64,000 nt of DNA from G965279335 sp965279285 (GCA_965279285.1 OZ257148.1:1736001-1800000); one strand, 5' to 3'. Counted from the first letter of the stretch, positions 1 through 8,076 are shown. A program made the numbers and translations. The notes: generated by a model from the letters alone, not told the origin.

Positions 1-869
1 CCTGTCATGCAGTAGTTGACGATATTTAATAACATGCCAGTAAATAAAAAAGATGCAATATTGGCGATAAGTGGCGCCCATTCTCGACGGTGGTTAGCAA
101 AATATTCATCTTTGCTATGGAGTCCCTTTAGAAACTGTAGTTTGAAATATAACGCGTTAATTTTTGCCTTATTTGGGTCTGCTATTCCTAAAGGCATGAA
201 TTTTAAAGCATAAGTCAGCTCATTAGATAGTGCAGTAGCATGCTTGCCTCTTTCAATTTGGCTTGCTGTTAAGTGAGCTCCATATGCAGCAATGGCGTTT
301 ATTCCTGTTACTAACTGTGCTTTGGTCGTTTCGTTGCATGGAGTAAGTAAATGACGAGGTATTTCATTACTTTTATTTATAGCTTCAATAAAGGTTGTGT
401 AAAGTGCTGGGCTGTCTTTAATTATTAAACGGGCAAGTAATTTCATGAAAAATTCTTCATGCTCTAAATATAAAGTTTCGAGGATGGGTCGAGTGTAGTA
501 AAATTCATACTCGGTTGTGTCTGTATGGTGATCACCTTGATAAACAGATTTATAGTCACTGACCTGATGAAGCTGATTGTGTCTTGGTTGGGTTATTCCA
601 AAATATGAATAGTTATTAAAGTCTAAAAAATCACCGTCTTTTTTGCTTCTATGGCCTTCTTTCAATCCATTACCGGGATATATATAATCATCACTTAATA
701 ATTTTTGCAATTCGAGTGCGTTGTTATCACTAATACCTTTTGTAAGTATCTCTAGCCATTGTTCTGGAGTGTGTTTTATTAAAGTAGGGGTGTTCTTATC
801 ATCTAATTGTTGGCCTTTTTCATCTAATGCATTAGAGGATACGGGTAGTTTCTTTTGAATTTTAGGCAT
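1..869 (-). CDS. Unknown protein, N-terminal part only (runs off the left edge)
   Basis: An uninterrupted frame runs from an ATG at 869 to the window edge, about 289 codons, with no stop when read codon by codon. AAAGGAG sits just upstream of the ATG. The product is hydrophilic at first (Lys/Asp/Asn-rich, then a helical stretch), and its visible end begins a hydrophobic segment (IASFLFTGMLLNIVNYCM) that could be a membrane helix. I do not recognise a family. The size, the late membrane segment and the lack of a signal peptide resemble other unknown membrane proteins in this window (10094-11983 and 60202-61968). No function is assigned. The C-terminus lies outside the window. Confidence 0.8.
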   Translation of the reverse strand, partial: MPKIQKKLPVSSNALDEKGQQLDDKNTPTLIKHTPEQWLEILTKGISDNNALELQKLLSDDYIYPGNGLKEGHRSKKDGDFLDFNNYSYFGITQPRHNQLHQVSDYKSVYQGDHHTDTTEYEFYYTRPILETLYLEHEEFFMKLLARLIIKDSPALYTTFIEAINKSNEIPRHLLTPCNETTKAQLVTGINAIAAYGAHLTASQIERGKHATALSNELTYALKFMPLGIADPNKAKINALYFKLQFLKGLHSKDEYFANHRREWAPLIANIASFLFTGMLLNIVNYCMT

Positions 870-1007
870 TTTGGCTCCTTTGTAGCATAAAAATAATTAT
901 CAACCATAATAAAGCATGATTCTTAAAATAAGCTTAAATATGAACCAAAAATGCAATGATTTTTTTGTTCTTATTTTGATCTATTTTGACTTGGAAATAG
1001 GAAAACG

Positions 1008-1103
1008 ATGGACACGCTGTGCTTTATTCACCTTACGATACTGGAGACCAGCTAAAAGCGTGCTGGTATGATGGTAATATAGGGTAGCACAGCGTGTCCA
1101 CCG
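1008..1103. repeat. Degenerate copy of the GGTGGGCACGC palindrome
   Basis: The left arm is GGACACGCTGTGCTTTATTC and the right arm ends AGCACAGCGTGTCCACC. The right arm lacks part of the usual GGGTGGGCAAAGC block, so the stem is imperfect. The loop carries a CCAGC...GCTGG inverted repeat. This is an eroded member of the window-wide family. Confidence 0.75.
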
Positions 1104-1120
1104 CTCCTCATTGATATTAA

Positions 1121-1960
1121 CTATTGCCGACATAAGCGCAGATTTTCCTTATTACTCAAATCTTTGTTAGTAGAACGATATGGATTAATATCTAAGCCCC
1201 CACGTCGTGTATAGCGCCCGTATACGGTTAATTCATTAGGTTGACAATACTGCATAATATCCATAAAAATTCTTTCAATACATTGTTCATGAAACTCATT
1301 ATGATTTCTAAAAGAAATAATATATTTTAATAATCCGGCCCAATTTATTTTTTTGCCTTTATAACTAATTAGCACGCTGCCCCAGTCCGGTTGATTGGTC
1401 ACTAAACAGTTAGACTTAAGCAAGTTAGAATAGAGTATTTCATCGACGATACTGTTTTCCGTGTGTAATAAGGATTGTTCTACATCATAAGATGAGCATT
1501 CAATATCTAAATTATCGAGACAAATACCGCGGAAGCCGATAGATATTTTACTATCACTTAAGCTATCTAAAGGAAGTATTTTTACTAAGACTGCGCCACC
1601 TACGCTAGCTTCTAAATCTTTTTTGATAATGGCTTGAATAGTTTTTTCATCATTATAATGGCTATTATTAAATGAATTAAAATAAAGTTTCATTGATTTA
1701 GATTCAATAATATTGGGTGTGTCACAGTCGTAGCAAATTTCTGCAAGCGCAACAATGGGTTTGCCTTTATTATTTAACCAAGAGACTTCGTAATGATTCC
1801 ATAAATCAAAACCAAAAAAAGGTAGTTTTTCTGGAACGCCGATTTCATCACGTTTATTTTTTCGTGGTATAGGGAATAATTTGTCAGGATTATAGTGAGG
1901 ATCATATGCGGATTTTTTCCCCAATTCAGATTGATTGGGGTTTATGTCATTTTTTTTCAT
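1121..1960 (-). CDS. queF: NADPH-dependent 7-cyano-7-deazaguanine reductase
   Basis: Reduces preQ0 to preQ1 in the queuosine tRNA-modification pathway, in the cytoplasm. At 279 residues it is the long E. coli-type QueF with two tunnel-fold halves, not the short YkvM type. The QueF motif ESKSMKLY lies at residues 86-93. The catalytic Cys is in NCLVTNQPDWGS (Cys185), with the substrate-binding EFHE following near 222-225. The ATG at 1960 follows AGAGGA. The gene stands alone between two palindromic repeats, and no other queuosine gene is in the window. The family call is firm. Confidence 0.96.
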   Translation of the reverse strand: MKKNDINPNQSELGKKSAYDPHYNPDKLFPIPRKNKRDEIGVPEKLPFFGFDLWNHYEVSWLNNKGKPIVALAEICYDCDTPNIIESKSMKLYFNSFNNSHYNDEKTIQAIIKKDLEASVGGAVLVKILPLDSLSDSKISIGFRGICLDNLDIECSSYDVEQSLLHTENSIVDEILYSNLLKSNCLVTNQPDWGSVLISYKGKKINWAGLLKYIISFRNHNEFHEQCIERIFMDIMQYCQPNELTVYGRYTRRGGLDINPYRSTNKDLSNKENLRLCRQ

Positions 1961-2316
1961 TTCATTAATCCTCTATAAAACAGTCTATAATTTGATCTTT
2001 AACAGCAACTTGTGTATTGTTTGTATATTTGGCAAAGGCAAATCAGCTGATAATACTGAATTAATAATTATTCGTAAATAAGATGCTGTTATCTCGTAAC
2101 TATTCAGTAGCTAAAGTTTGGTGGGCACGCTGCGCTTTGCCCATCCTACATTTTTTATAGTTTATTTTGTAATTTTTTGTAGGGTGGGCAAAGCGTAGCG
2201 TGCCCACCAAACTTTAGCTACTGAACAGTTACAAAAAGAATGTTATACTAAAGCTAGTATTGATTCAGAACCCTTTATATTAGCGATTGAATTGTTAAAG
2301 AAAAATAGTGAAGATA
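1961..2316. other. Intergenic region, mostly a palindromic repeat
   Basis: This 356-bp gap lies between queF and the LysE-type gene. It holds the palindromic element at 2096-2232 and otherwise AT-rich sequence. No open frame with a ribosome binding site was found. Confidence 0.6.
2096..2232. repeat. Palindromic element with matched outer arms
   Basis: The left arm starts GTAACTATTCAGTAGCTAAAG and the reverse complement of the right arm starts GTAACTGTTCAGTAGCTAAAG. Both continue into GTTTGGTGGGCACGCT. The whole 137 bp can fold into one long hairpin with an AT-rich loop. The AGTAGCTAAAG block is not found in most other copies, yet it is present in both arms here. Confidence 0.9.
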
Positions 2317-2910
2317 TTAATCGTAAATAATCATTCCAATCGAAGCAACCAAGCCAACAGCCATTACAATATTAAACCACACTCGATGACTTGGTTTGGT
2401 TAATATTTTTTGTAAAAATTTACCAAACAAAAGCCAGGCGCCTGTGCATGGAATACAGGCGAGTAAATAAATTAAGCTGATTATCAATGCATTATTAAAA
2501 TAGTTTTGTGTTAGCGTAAAAATAGAAATAGTACCGATTGCCATCAGCCATGCTTTGGGATTAACCCACTGAAAAAGAAAAGCTTGAAAAAAATTAAACG
2601 GCTTTTTGGTGTTACTTAAATTTGAATTGTATGTTGAAATTAAAATTTGCCAGGCTAAATAAAGCATATACAGACAGCCGATTATTTTTAATGACTGCTT
2701 AATCCAGCTATACTTCATAAAGACTGCACCGAGTCCTAGTGCTACCAATAAGACCATTGCCGGAAAACCAAAACTAATGCCGAAATAGTGGGGTAAGCTT
2801 TTTTTAAGCCCGAAGTACATGCCAGAGTTCATGATCATAAAATTATTAGGGCCAGGTGTTAAAGTAGTGGAAATGCAAAATAGAAAAAGAGGAAGCAAAT
2901 CATTGATCAT
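2317..2910 (-). CDS. LysE/RhtB-family amino-acid exporter
   Basis: A 197-residue inner-membrane protein with about six hydrophobic segments. The family signature TPGPNN is at residues 18-23, after the first membrane helix. Length and layout fit the LysE/RhtB family, whose members export amino acids such as lysine, homoserine or threonine. The substrate cannot be read from sequence. It is a single gene, flanked on both sides by palindromic elements. Confidence 0.88.
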   Translation of the reverse strand: MINDLLPLFLFCISTTLTPGPNNFMIMNSGMYFGLKKSLPHYFGISFGFPAMVLLVALGLGAVFMKYSWIKQSLKIIGCLYMLYLAWQILISTYNSNLSNTKKPFNFFQAFLFQWVNPKAWLMAIGTISIFTLTQNYFNNALIISLIYLLACIPCTGAWLLFGKFLQKILTKPSHRVWFNIVMAVGLVASIGMIIYD

Positions 2911-3223
2911 TTTAGAGTGCTCGTTTTAGATGAGTGTATTATTATATAGGATTTATTGCTTTTTAGTAACTATTCAGCAGTGGGGGATTGGTTAGAAGAT
3001 CCTTCGATACGCTCAGGATGACAATTGCTTAGGATAGCACTTGCTATAGGCTGTCATCCTGAGCGTATCGAAGGATCTTCTAAGCAACTTCCGCTGCTGA
3101 ATAGCTGCTCTTTTTGCTAAAAACAATGGTAAATTAAGAGGGTTGCATGTCAGCACTCAAAATGAAATAATGAGATACTGAATTAATCAGAGTTTTCCAT
3201 TATTTTAAAGGGAGTCATTAACG
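2911..3223. other. Intergenic region, mostly a palindromic repeat
   Basis: This 313-bp gap lies between the divergent LysE-type gene and the small Cys-rich gene. It contains the long palindrome at 2966-3105 and the leader of the gene at 3224. I see no other gene in it. Confidence 0.55.
2966..3105. repeat. Second palindrome type: same outer ends, different core
   Basis: The outer ends (GTAACTATTCAGCAG on the left, GCTGCTGAATAGCTG on the right) match those of the GGTGGGCACGC elements. The core is different: AGATCCTTCGATACGCTCAG followed by GATGACA, facing its reverse complement. Half-copies of the same core lie at 9101-9134 and 45196-45221. Confidence 0.85.
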
Positions 3224-3403
3224 ATGAAAAAAAGTTTGATTATCGCGCTTGCTTCGATATTAAGTACTTCTGTTGTATTTGCGAATGTTCCGAATAATGC
3301 ACTACCAGGCTCAGCTTCAAAATCAGCTCATGGTCTTCCAGCAAAAAAACAATGTGATCGTTGTTTGTGTTTTCGCGAAGAGTATAAATGTTCATGTAAA
3401 TAA
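3224..3403 (+). CDS. Small exported Cys-rich protein, unknown
   Basis: A 59-residue frame starting at ATG 3224, preceded by GGGAG. Residues 1-20 form a clear signal peptide (MKKSLIIALASILSTSVVFA). The mature part is about 39 residues and ends in a Cys cluster, C-x2-C-x-C followed by C-x-C within the last 16 residues. This could bind metal or form disulfides in the periplasm. No family is recognised. A longer frame on the opposite strand overlaps it but has no ribosome binding site, so the plus-strand reading is preferred. Confidence 0.7.
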   Translation: MKKSLIIALASILSTSVVFANVPNNALPGSASKSAHGLPAKKQCDRCLCFREEYKCSCK

Positions 3404-3479
3404 TGTTTGGCGCTTTTTTTAGTAATAAATAAGAAAAGCGCATAAATTCTAAAGTATTATTGCTTAATTAAAAAAATAT

Positions 3480-3890
3480 TTATTTCGTATAAGCACCCAC
3501 CGCGTTTAACCACTCTGGCGTTGGTAAAATTAATTTTCTTTCATGCATGTTGAAAAGTCCAAATGCAAATTCTGCTGTGCAGCAGACTTCATTGTTCCGC
3601 ATAATTTTTTGAGCTATTTTTCCCACCTTTTTTTCATAAGAAATTAATTGGGTTTCAATAATAACTGTTTCACGTAAAAGTAATTCTTTTAAAAAAATTA
3701 ATTTAATTTCGAGGACAATAGGGCCGATGCCTGTTTTCTGGATTTTTTTAAGACCATAGCCATTTTGTGTGATTAATTCCCAGCGCGCTTCTTCTAATAT
3801 GGTAAGATACATAGCGTTATTGACATGACCGAATGTATCGAGATGATGTTCTTTAATGGTTAAAGGATAAGAGAATACTGTCGTTGTCAT
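3480..3890 (-). CDS. Acyl-CoA thioesterase, 4-hydroxybenzoyl-CoA thioesterase fold
   Basis: A 136-residue single hotdog-fold protein of the YbgC/FadM-like group. The active-site region DTFGHVNNAMYLTILEEAR (Asp18 followed by HVNN) is intact, followed by the typical long helix. It should hydrolyse an acyl-CoA thioester in the cytoplasm. The substrate is not predictable, although the beta-oxidation genes in this window make a FadM-like role plausible. It is a single gene. Confidence 0.88.
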   Translation of the reverse strand: MTTTVFSYPLTIKEHHLDTFGHVNNAMYLTILEEARWELITQNGYGLKKIQKTGIGPIVLEIKLIFLKELLLRETVIIETQLISYEKKVGKIAQKIMRNNEVCCTAEFAFGLFNMHERKLILPTPEWLNAVGAYTK

Positions 3891-3973
3891 GAGAGTTAAA
3901 TTCCGTAGTAAATGGCTTGGTTTAAGTGTAGCGGATATTGCTGTATTTGGTAACTTTTTTGTGGTGAGATGTT

Positions 3974-4153
3974 GTAAGTATTGAGCAGGTAAGTTTGGTG
4001 GGTACGCTGCGCTTTGCCCACCCTACGTTTTTGAATTTATGGCGGGGTGTTATATTTTTGGTGAAATGTGGGGTATGCCACAATTTAATTATATTAAAAA
4101 TGTAGGGTGGGCAAAGCGCAGCGTGCCCACCAAACTTACCTACTGAATAGTTA
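3974..4153. repeat. Palindromic element, long-loop subtype
   Basis: The arms read GAGCAGGTAAGTTTGGTGGG on the left and CCCACCAAACTTACCTACTG on the right, so the GTAAG block is matched in both arms. The ~80-bp loop (GGGGTGTTATATTTTTGG...) closely resembles the loop of the copy at 62057-62200, which defines a subfamily. Confidence 0.85.
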
Positions 4154-4161
4154 TGACATAT

Positions 4162-5241
4162 TTAAATTAAACTTTGTTGTGTATAAATCGGCGGTAGCTC
4201 ATCTTCATTGCTGAAGTGTACACCTAGGCCAAGTAATCGAACTGTACCATATTGTTTTCTTGCTATTTCTTGTAATAAATTTTGATATTCACTTAAGTTT
4301 GCTGTATGGCTAGATTTTTCTAAAGTATATAATTTAAAATCACTCGATTTAATTTTTACATATTGATTTTTTATGCGGAGATTAGCTGCATTGTCTACGA
4401 TTCTTTTGGTTAGTAAATGATGTAACTCTAGTAAGATAGACTCACCTTTTTCAGCAAGATAAATGTCTTGGCTAAAAGTTCGCTCAATGCTAAGTGATTT
4501 ACGTACTCTGTTGGGTTCTACTGCGCGATTATCGATTCCACGACAGCGTTCATATAGTTGTGAGCCCAGCTTGCCAAAGTTTTCTGTTAAATAAGTGAGA
4601 GAAAGTTTTTGTAGGTCGGTACAATCTTTTAATCCTTGCGCATGTAGTTTTTTAGCGGTTACTTTGCCGACACCATAAATTTTTTCTACGGATAAATGTT
4701 TGACGAATGATTCAATCTCTTGTGGACGAATGACAAATAAACCATTGGGTTTTTTCCAACCGCTGGCAATTTTTGCTAAAAATTTGTTGGATGCCACGCC
4801 TGCTGATGCAGTCAGTTGTACAGCATCCCAAATTTTTTGTCGTATTTCTTGCGCAATAAGAGTAGCGCTGCCGTGGCAATGTTCGGAGTTTGATACATCG
4901 AGGTAAGCTTCATCTAATGAGAGGGGTTCCACTAATGGTGTATATTCATGAAAAATTTGTTGAATAATTTGCGCTGTTTCCCGGTATTTTTTCATATTAA
5001 CGGGTAAGACAATTAAATCAGGGCAAAGTCGTAGCGCATAAGCCGTTGCTAGAGCAGAGCGCACTTTAAATTTGCGCGCAATATAGTTACAAGTGCAAAG
5101 AACACCACGTTCTTTTGCTGTGCCACCGACAGCAACAGGTTTATTAGCTAATGCAGGATTATCTCTGATTTCGATGGCGGCATAAAAGCAATCCATATCG
5201 ATATGAATAATTTTTCTTGCTGCTGCATGAGTTATAGTCAT
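4162..5241 (-). CDS. dinB: DNA polymerase IV (Y family)
   Basis: An error-prone translesion polymerase of 359 residues. It shows IIHIDMDCFYAAIE near the N-terminus (catalytic Asp), the steric-gate region, PLSLDEAYLDV with the second pair of catalytic acids, then a helix-hairpin-helix region (VEKIYGVGKVTAKKL) and the little-finger domain. Length and sequence match DinB, not the longer UmuC. The ATG at 5241 overlaps the TGA of the UmuD-like gene (ATGA), which indicates translational coupling; a TTG at 5250 is also possible. Pairing of dinB with a umuD-type gene is unusual. Confidence 0.95.
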   Translation of the reverse strand: MTITHAAARKIIHIDMDCFYAAIEIRDNPALANKPVAVGGTAKERGVLCTCNYIARKFKVRSALATAYALRLCPDLIVLPVNMKKYRETAQIIQQIFHEYTPLVEPLSLDEAYLDVSNSEHCHGSATLIAQEIRQKIWDAVQLTASAGVASNKFLAKIASGWKKPNGLFVIRPQEIESFVKHLSVEKIYGVGKVTAKKLHAQGLKDCTDLQKLSLTYLTENFGKLGSQLYERCRGIDNRAVEPNRVRKSLSIERTFSQDIYLAEKGESILLELHHLLTKRIVDNAANLRIKNQYVKIKSSDFKLYTLEKSSHTANLSEYQNLLQEIARKQYGTVRLLGLGVHFSNEDELPPIYTQQSLI

Positions 5242-5756
5242 AAAACGCAATGAATCACATTCGTTACTATGCCCCAGATGTAAACTTCATTACCTTCTTT
5301 TAATTCGATAGGTTGAAAAGTTTTATTTTCTGGCATTAAAAATAAGGCTTCATTTTTTTTGTGGAGTCTTTTAACTGTGAGCTGACCATCAATAGCTGCA
5401 ACAACTATTTTGCCATGTGCAGGGGTAATGCTGCGATCTACAATTAAAATATCGTTTTCATGGATGCCGGCATCAATCATCGAATTTCCAGAAACACGGA
5501 CACAAAAAGTCGCTGCAGGATGTTTAATCAAATGCGCATTTAAGTCGAGTTGATTTTCAACATAGTCATCTGCCGGTGCAGGAGAGCCTGCTGTTACTTT
5601 GGAGCCATATAAGGGCAGCTGGTAGCCTTTGTTGTTAACAAACCGCATAACTGACTCAACTAAGCTTACGGGTAAACGTATTGGCTTGGTGGACTCAGCG
5701 TAGCGTCCTTGCCCTTTGGGCCTTCCAGCCCCTTTGCGTGTGCCGCCGTGGTTCAT
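5238..5756 (-). CDS. UmuD-like self-cleaving S24 protease with an extended N-terminus
   Basis: A 172-residue LexA/UmuD-superfamily protein. The cleavage dipeptide is AG (Ala56-Gly57, in VTAGSPAP). The nucleophile is Ser92 in SGNSM and the general base is Lys129 in QLTVKRL. Family knowledge: RecA-stimulated self-cleavage activates the partner polymerase. The N-terminus is about 30 residues longer than E. coli UmuD (139 residues) and holds a basic Gly/Arg/Lys stretch (GTRKGAGRPKGQGRY). It lacks a recognisable LexA helix-turn-helix. It is coupled to dinB by a 4-bp overlap. No convincing LexA box was found upstream, so SOS control is not shown. Confidence 0.9.
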   Translation of the reverse strand: MNHGGTRKGAGRPKGQGRYAESTKPIRLPVSLVESVMRFVNNKGYQLPLYGSKVTAGSPAPADDYVENQLDLNAHLIKHPAATFCVRVSGNSMIDAGIHENDILIVDRSITPAHGKIVVAAIDGQLTVKRLHKKNEALFLMPENKTFQPIELKEGNEVYIWGIVTNVIHCVL

Positions 5757-5846
5757 TGTGTATTTCCCTTTGAAAGATATAGGAGTAGTATTCTTGATTT
5801 TCGCACAGATTTCAAGTGAATAAAGTTAGATCTTGAGGTTTTTTAT

Positions 5847-5861
5847 GTATATAGGATATAC
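5847..5861. promoter_or_regulatory. Possible operator of the toxin-antitoxin pair
   Basis: GTATATAGGATATAC is a perfect 6-bp inverted repeat with a 3-bp spacer, followed by AT-rich TATACTATTCTATATATAG and then the antitoxin start 35 bp downstream. Antitoxins of this type usually repress their own operon at such palindromes. The assignment rests on position and symmetry only. Confidence 0.4.
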
Positions 5862-5896
5862 TATTCTATATATAGATTAAAAAAGGGTATATCATC

Positions 5897-6148
5897 ATGC
5901 TTAAAGTACTTATTTCTTTACCTGATCAGTTAGCCAATAGAATGCGCGCGACTATTCCTGAGCGTCAACGCAGTAAAATTGTTGCGTTATTATTGGAAGG
6001 AGAAATTTTACGACGTGAAAAATCATTATATGAATGTGCGCTGGCTGTTGAAAATGATGAGGCACTTAAAGCTGATATGGCAGCATGGGGTATAACAGTG
6101 AGTGATGGTTTGCATAATGAAAATTTAAAAAATAAAAAATCATCCTAG
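5897..6148 (+). CDS. MazE-like antitoxin, ribbon-helix-helix type
   Basis: An 83-residue protein. The N-terminal 45 residues (KVLISLPDQLANRMRATIP...RSKIVALLLEGEI) fit a ribbon-helix-helix DNA-binding fold. The acidic C-terminal half, with a conserved-looking Trp (DMAAWGITVSDGL), would wrap the toxin. The ATG is preceded by AAAGGG. It sits 11 bp upstream of the MazF-like toxin, the usual antitoxin-first order, and this pair is one of the few plus-strand features in an otherwise minus-strand block. Confidence 0.85.
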   Translation: MLKVLISLPDQLANRMRATIPERQRSKIVALLLEGEILRREKSLYECALAVENDEALKADMAAWGITVSDGLHNENLKNKKSS

Positions 6149-6159
6149 GAGATTTTTTG

Positions 6160-6504
6160 ATGACATTTCACAAGCATGCTGCTTATGTACGTGGTGAAGT
6201 TTATAAAGTAGATTTGAATCCAACAAAAGGATCTGAAATAAATAAAATTAGGCCTTTTGTTATAGTAGGAGCCACACCGATTAATCAGGCAAGGCACACA
6301 ATTATTGTTGTTCCACTTTCGTCTTCTCCCACGCCTCGGCTTCCCCTGGTGGTTCCTGTTAATTCTTTAGGTATAAATTCTGTCGCGGTTTGTGATCAAA
6401 TTCGAGCAATTGATAAGATTAGAGTTAAAGATAAAATTGGGGAGTTAACTGCCCAAGAAATGGATTTATTAGATGATAGTTTACGCCAAACTTTAGGTCT
6501 TTAG
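6160..6504 (+). CDS. MazF/PemK-family mRNA endonuclease toxin
   Basis: A 114-residue protein with the classic N-terminus RGEVYKVDLNPTKGSEINKIRPFVIV, then IIVVPLSSSP and a C-terminal VCDQIRAIDK, as in MazF/PemK ribonucleases that cut single-stranded RNA at short motifs. The arginine of RPFVIV and the Thr/Ser-rich strand are present, so it appears intact. An ATG at 6160 with AGGAG 9 bp upstream is the best start; the in-frame TTG at 6157 is less likely. It forms an operon with the antitoxin. It directly precedes a palindromic repeat. Confidence 0.92.
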   Translation: MTFHKHAAYVRGEVYKVDLNPTKGSEINKIRPFVIVGATPINQARHTIIVVPLSSSPTPRLPLVVPVNSLGINSVAVCDQIRAIDKIRVKDKIGELTAQEMDLLDDSLRQTLGL

Positions 6505-6524
6505 TAAATAATCAGCTAATTTGT

Positions 6525-6666
6525 GTAACTATTTAGTAGCCAGGGAGTTTGGTGGGCACGCTGCGCTTTGCCCACCCTACATTTTTTATAATTTATTTTT
6601 GTCATTTTTTGTAGGGTGGGCAAAGCGCAGCGTGCCCACCAAACTCCCTGGCTGCTAAATAGTTAC
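6525..6666. repeat. Palindromic element with matched outer arms
   Basis: The left arm is GTAACTATTTAGTAGCCAG then GGAGTTTGGTGGGCACGC. The reverse complement of the right arm is GTAACTATTTAGCAGCCAG then GGAGTTTGG. The AGCCAGGGAG block is specific to this copy and is present in both arms. It lies between the convergent mazF and dacB. Confidence 0.92.
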
Positions 6667-6678
6667 CAATTTGAAAGA

Positions 6679-8076
6679 TTAATTATTTTCTATCAAAGTA
6701 CGACAAAGTGTATCTTCTAGTTTTTGATATTGAGTCGGTTCGTCAACAAAACCATTAATCATGATAGAAAAAACAAGAGTGTGCTTTTTCTTTGTTTTAA
6801 GATAACCCGATAAGGTGCTTACTGCAGTTGCTGTTCCAGTTTTTGCGGATACTTTTCCTAGCGTGATAGGGTCTTGCATGCGTTTTTTTAATGTGCCATC
6901 AGTGCCACTGATTGGTAATGCAGTAATAAAAGTGGCAGCTTGCTCAGAAGAATAAATTTTTTGTAATAAAGTAACAATTTGCTGTGGTGTTAAGAAGTCG
7001 TAACGAGATCCACCACTCCCATCAATGAGGGTGGTAGTGGGAATGTTAATTTTTGCAAAATTATTTAGAATATTACGCACAGCGTCACTGCCGTTTTGAA
7101 AGCTGCCCATCTCTTTTGTAGAGAGCGCCCCCATTGTTTTAAATAGCGAATTCGCAATCATATTATCAGATTCTTTTAGCATAGTATTAACTAAGGTTGA
7201 GGTTGGTGCTGATTCTTCACTGGCTAATAAAGACGGCAAAAGAGTTGGTTTTTGAAATTCAAAGTGGAGAGTGCTGGTTATTTGATTTTTTTTAAGTAAA
7301 TAAGTTAATAAAAATTGAATATTATCGCGAGGGTTATTAATTGCCATAGCAATGTTTTTTGGTAAGGATTTTTTTTCAATACATCCGCTGACTGTGTAGT
7401 CATTTGTATTGGTGCGTTTGATTTTCATCGGACAATCAGTGATATTGTCTGTTGTGATAATATTATTTATAAAGTTGAGCGATTGAGGGTATTCAGGTAG
7501 GCTAATATTGATGGTTTTATTGGGATCGGTTGTTAGAGTAAGTGTACCTTTTACGCAGTTATTTTCAATAATAATAGCGTTAACAGGTGCTCCCCAGCAA
7601 AAATCTTTGTCATCCCAGGTTGTGCCTGGACTCATATTCATTTGATCAAATGCACTGTCATCAACAATAATATTACCGTTAATTTGTTGAATACCAGCAG
7701 CAGAGAGAGCATGAATCAAGTGATCAAGTTGCGCTAAAGTGAGAGTAGGGTCACCTGAAAAGGTTAAATAGATATTACCATTTAATATTCCGTGGCTTAT
7801 TTGAGTAACATCAGCAAATAGTTGGGTTTTATAGGTAAAATTGTTACCTAGATAGTTTAATGCAGCCGCTGCAGTTAATATCTTTTCATTACTAGCCGGC
7901 ATAAAATAATGATTAGCATTTTTTTGATAAATAATTTTTTTGGTTTTTTGATCTTGGACTAGTATTCCAATGTTGACTGTGTCGCCAAATTTTTTTAATA
8001 CAGTATCAATTTGTTGCTTGGCAAAGCTATGAGTGGAAATGGTAAAGATAAAAATGATAAAGAATATTTTTTTCAT
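6679..8076 (-). CDS. dacB: D-alanyl-D-alanine carboxypeptidase/endopeptidase (PBP4 type, peptidase S13)
   Basis: A 465-residue periplasmic penicillin-binding protein that trims or cleaves peptidoglycan peptide cross-links. A signal peptide covers residues 1-19 (ending HSFA). The SxxK motif is Ser62-Lys65 in PASNEKIL, the SxN motif is in LKESDNMIAN, and KTG lies in SAKTGTATAVS near the C-terminus. The long insertion between SxxK and SxN is typical of S13 enzymes. It appears complete. It is a single gene, convergent with mazF. Confidence 0.94.
   Translation of the reverse strand: MKKIFFIIFIFTISTHSFAKQQIDTVLKKFGDTVNIGILVQDQKTKKIIYQKNANHYFMPASNEKILTAAAALNYLGNNFTYKTQLFADVTQISHGILNGNIYLTFSGDPTLTLAQLDHLIHALSAAGIQQINGNIIVDDSAFDQMNMSPGTTWDDKDFCWGAPVNAIIIENNCVKGTLTLTTDPNKTINISLPEYPQSLNFINNIITTDNITDCPMKIKRTNTNDYTVSGCIEKKSLPKNIAMAINNPRDNIQFLLTYLLKKNQITSTLHFEFQKPTLLPSLLASEESAPTSTLVNTMLKESDNMIANSLFKTMGALSTKEMGSFQNGSDAVRNILNNFAKINIPTTTLIDGSGGSRYDFLTPQQIVTLLQKIYSSEQAATFITALPISGTDGTLKKRMQDPITLGKVSAKTGTATAVSTLSGYLKTKKKHTLVFSIMINGFVDEPTQYQKLEDTLCRTLIENN

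Noticed and set aside
3240..3443. 67-codon minus-strand frame over the small Cys-rich gene
   Set aside because: The plus-strand frame has a ribosome binding site and a clear signal peptide. The minus frame has neither.
5757..5896. LexA/SOS box upstream of the UmuD-like gene
   Set aside because: The best candidate, around CTTGATTTTCGCACAG, misses two bases of the CTGT half. Too weak to call.
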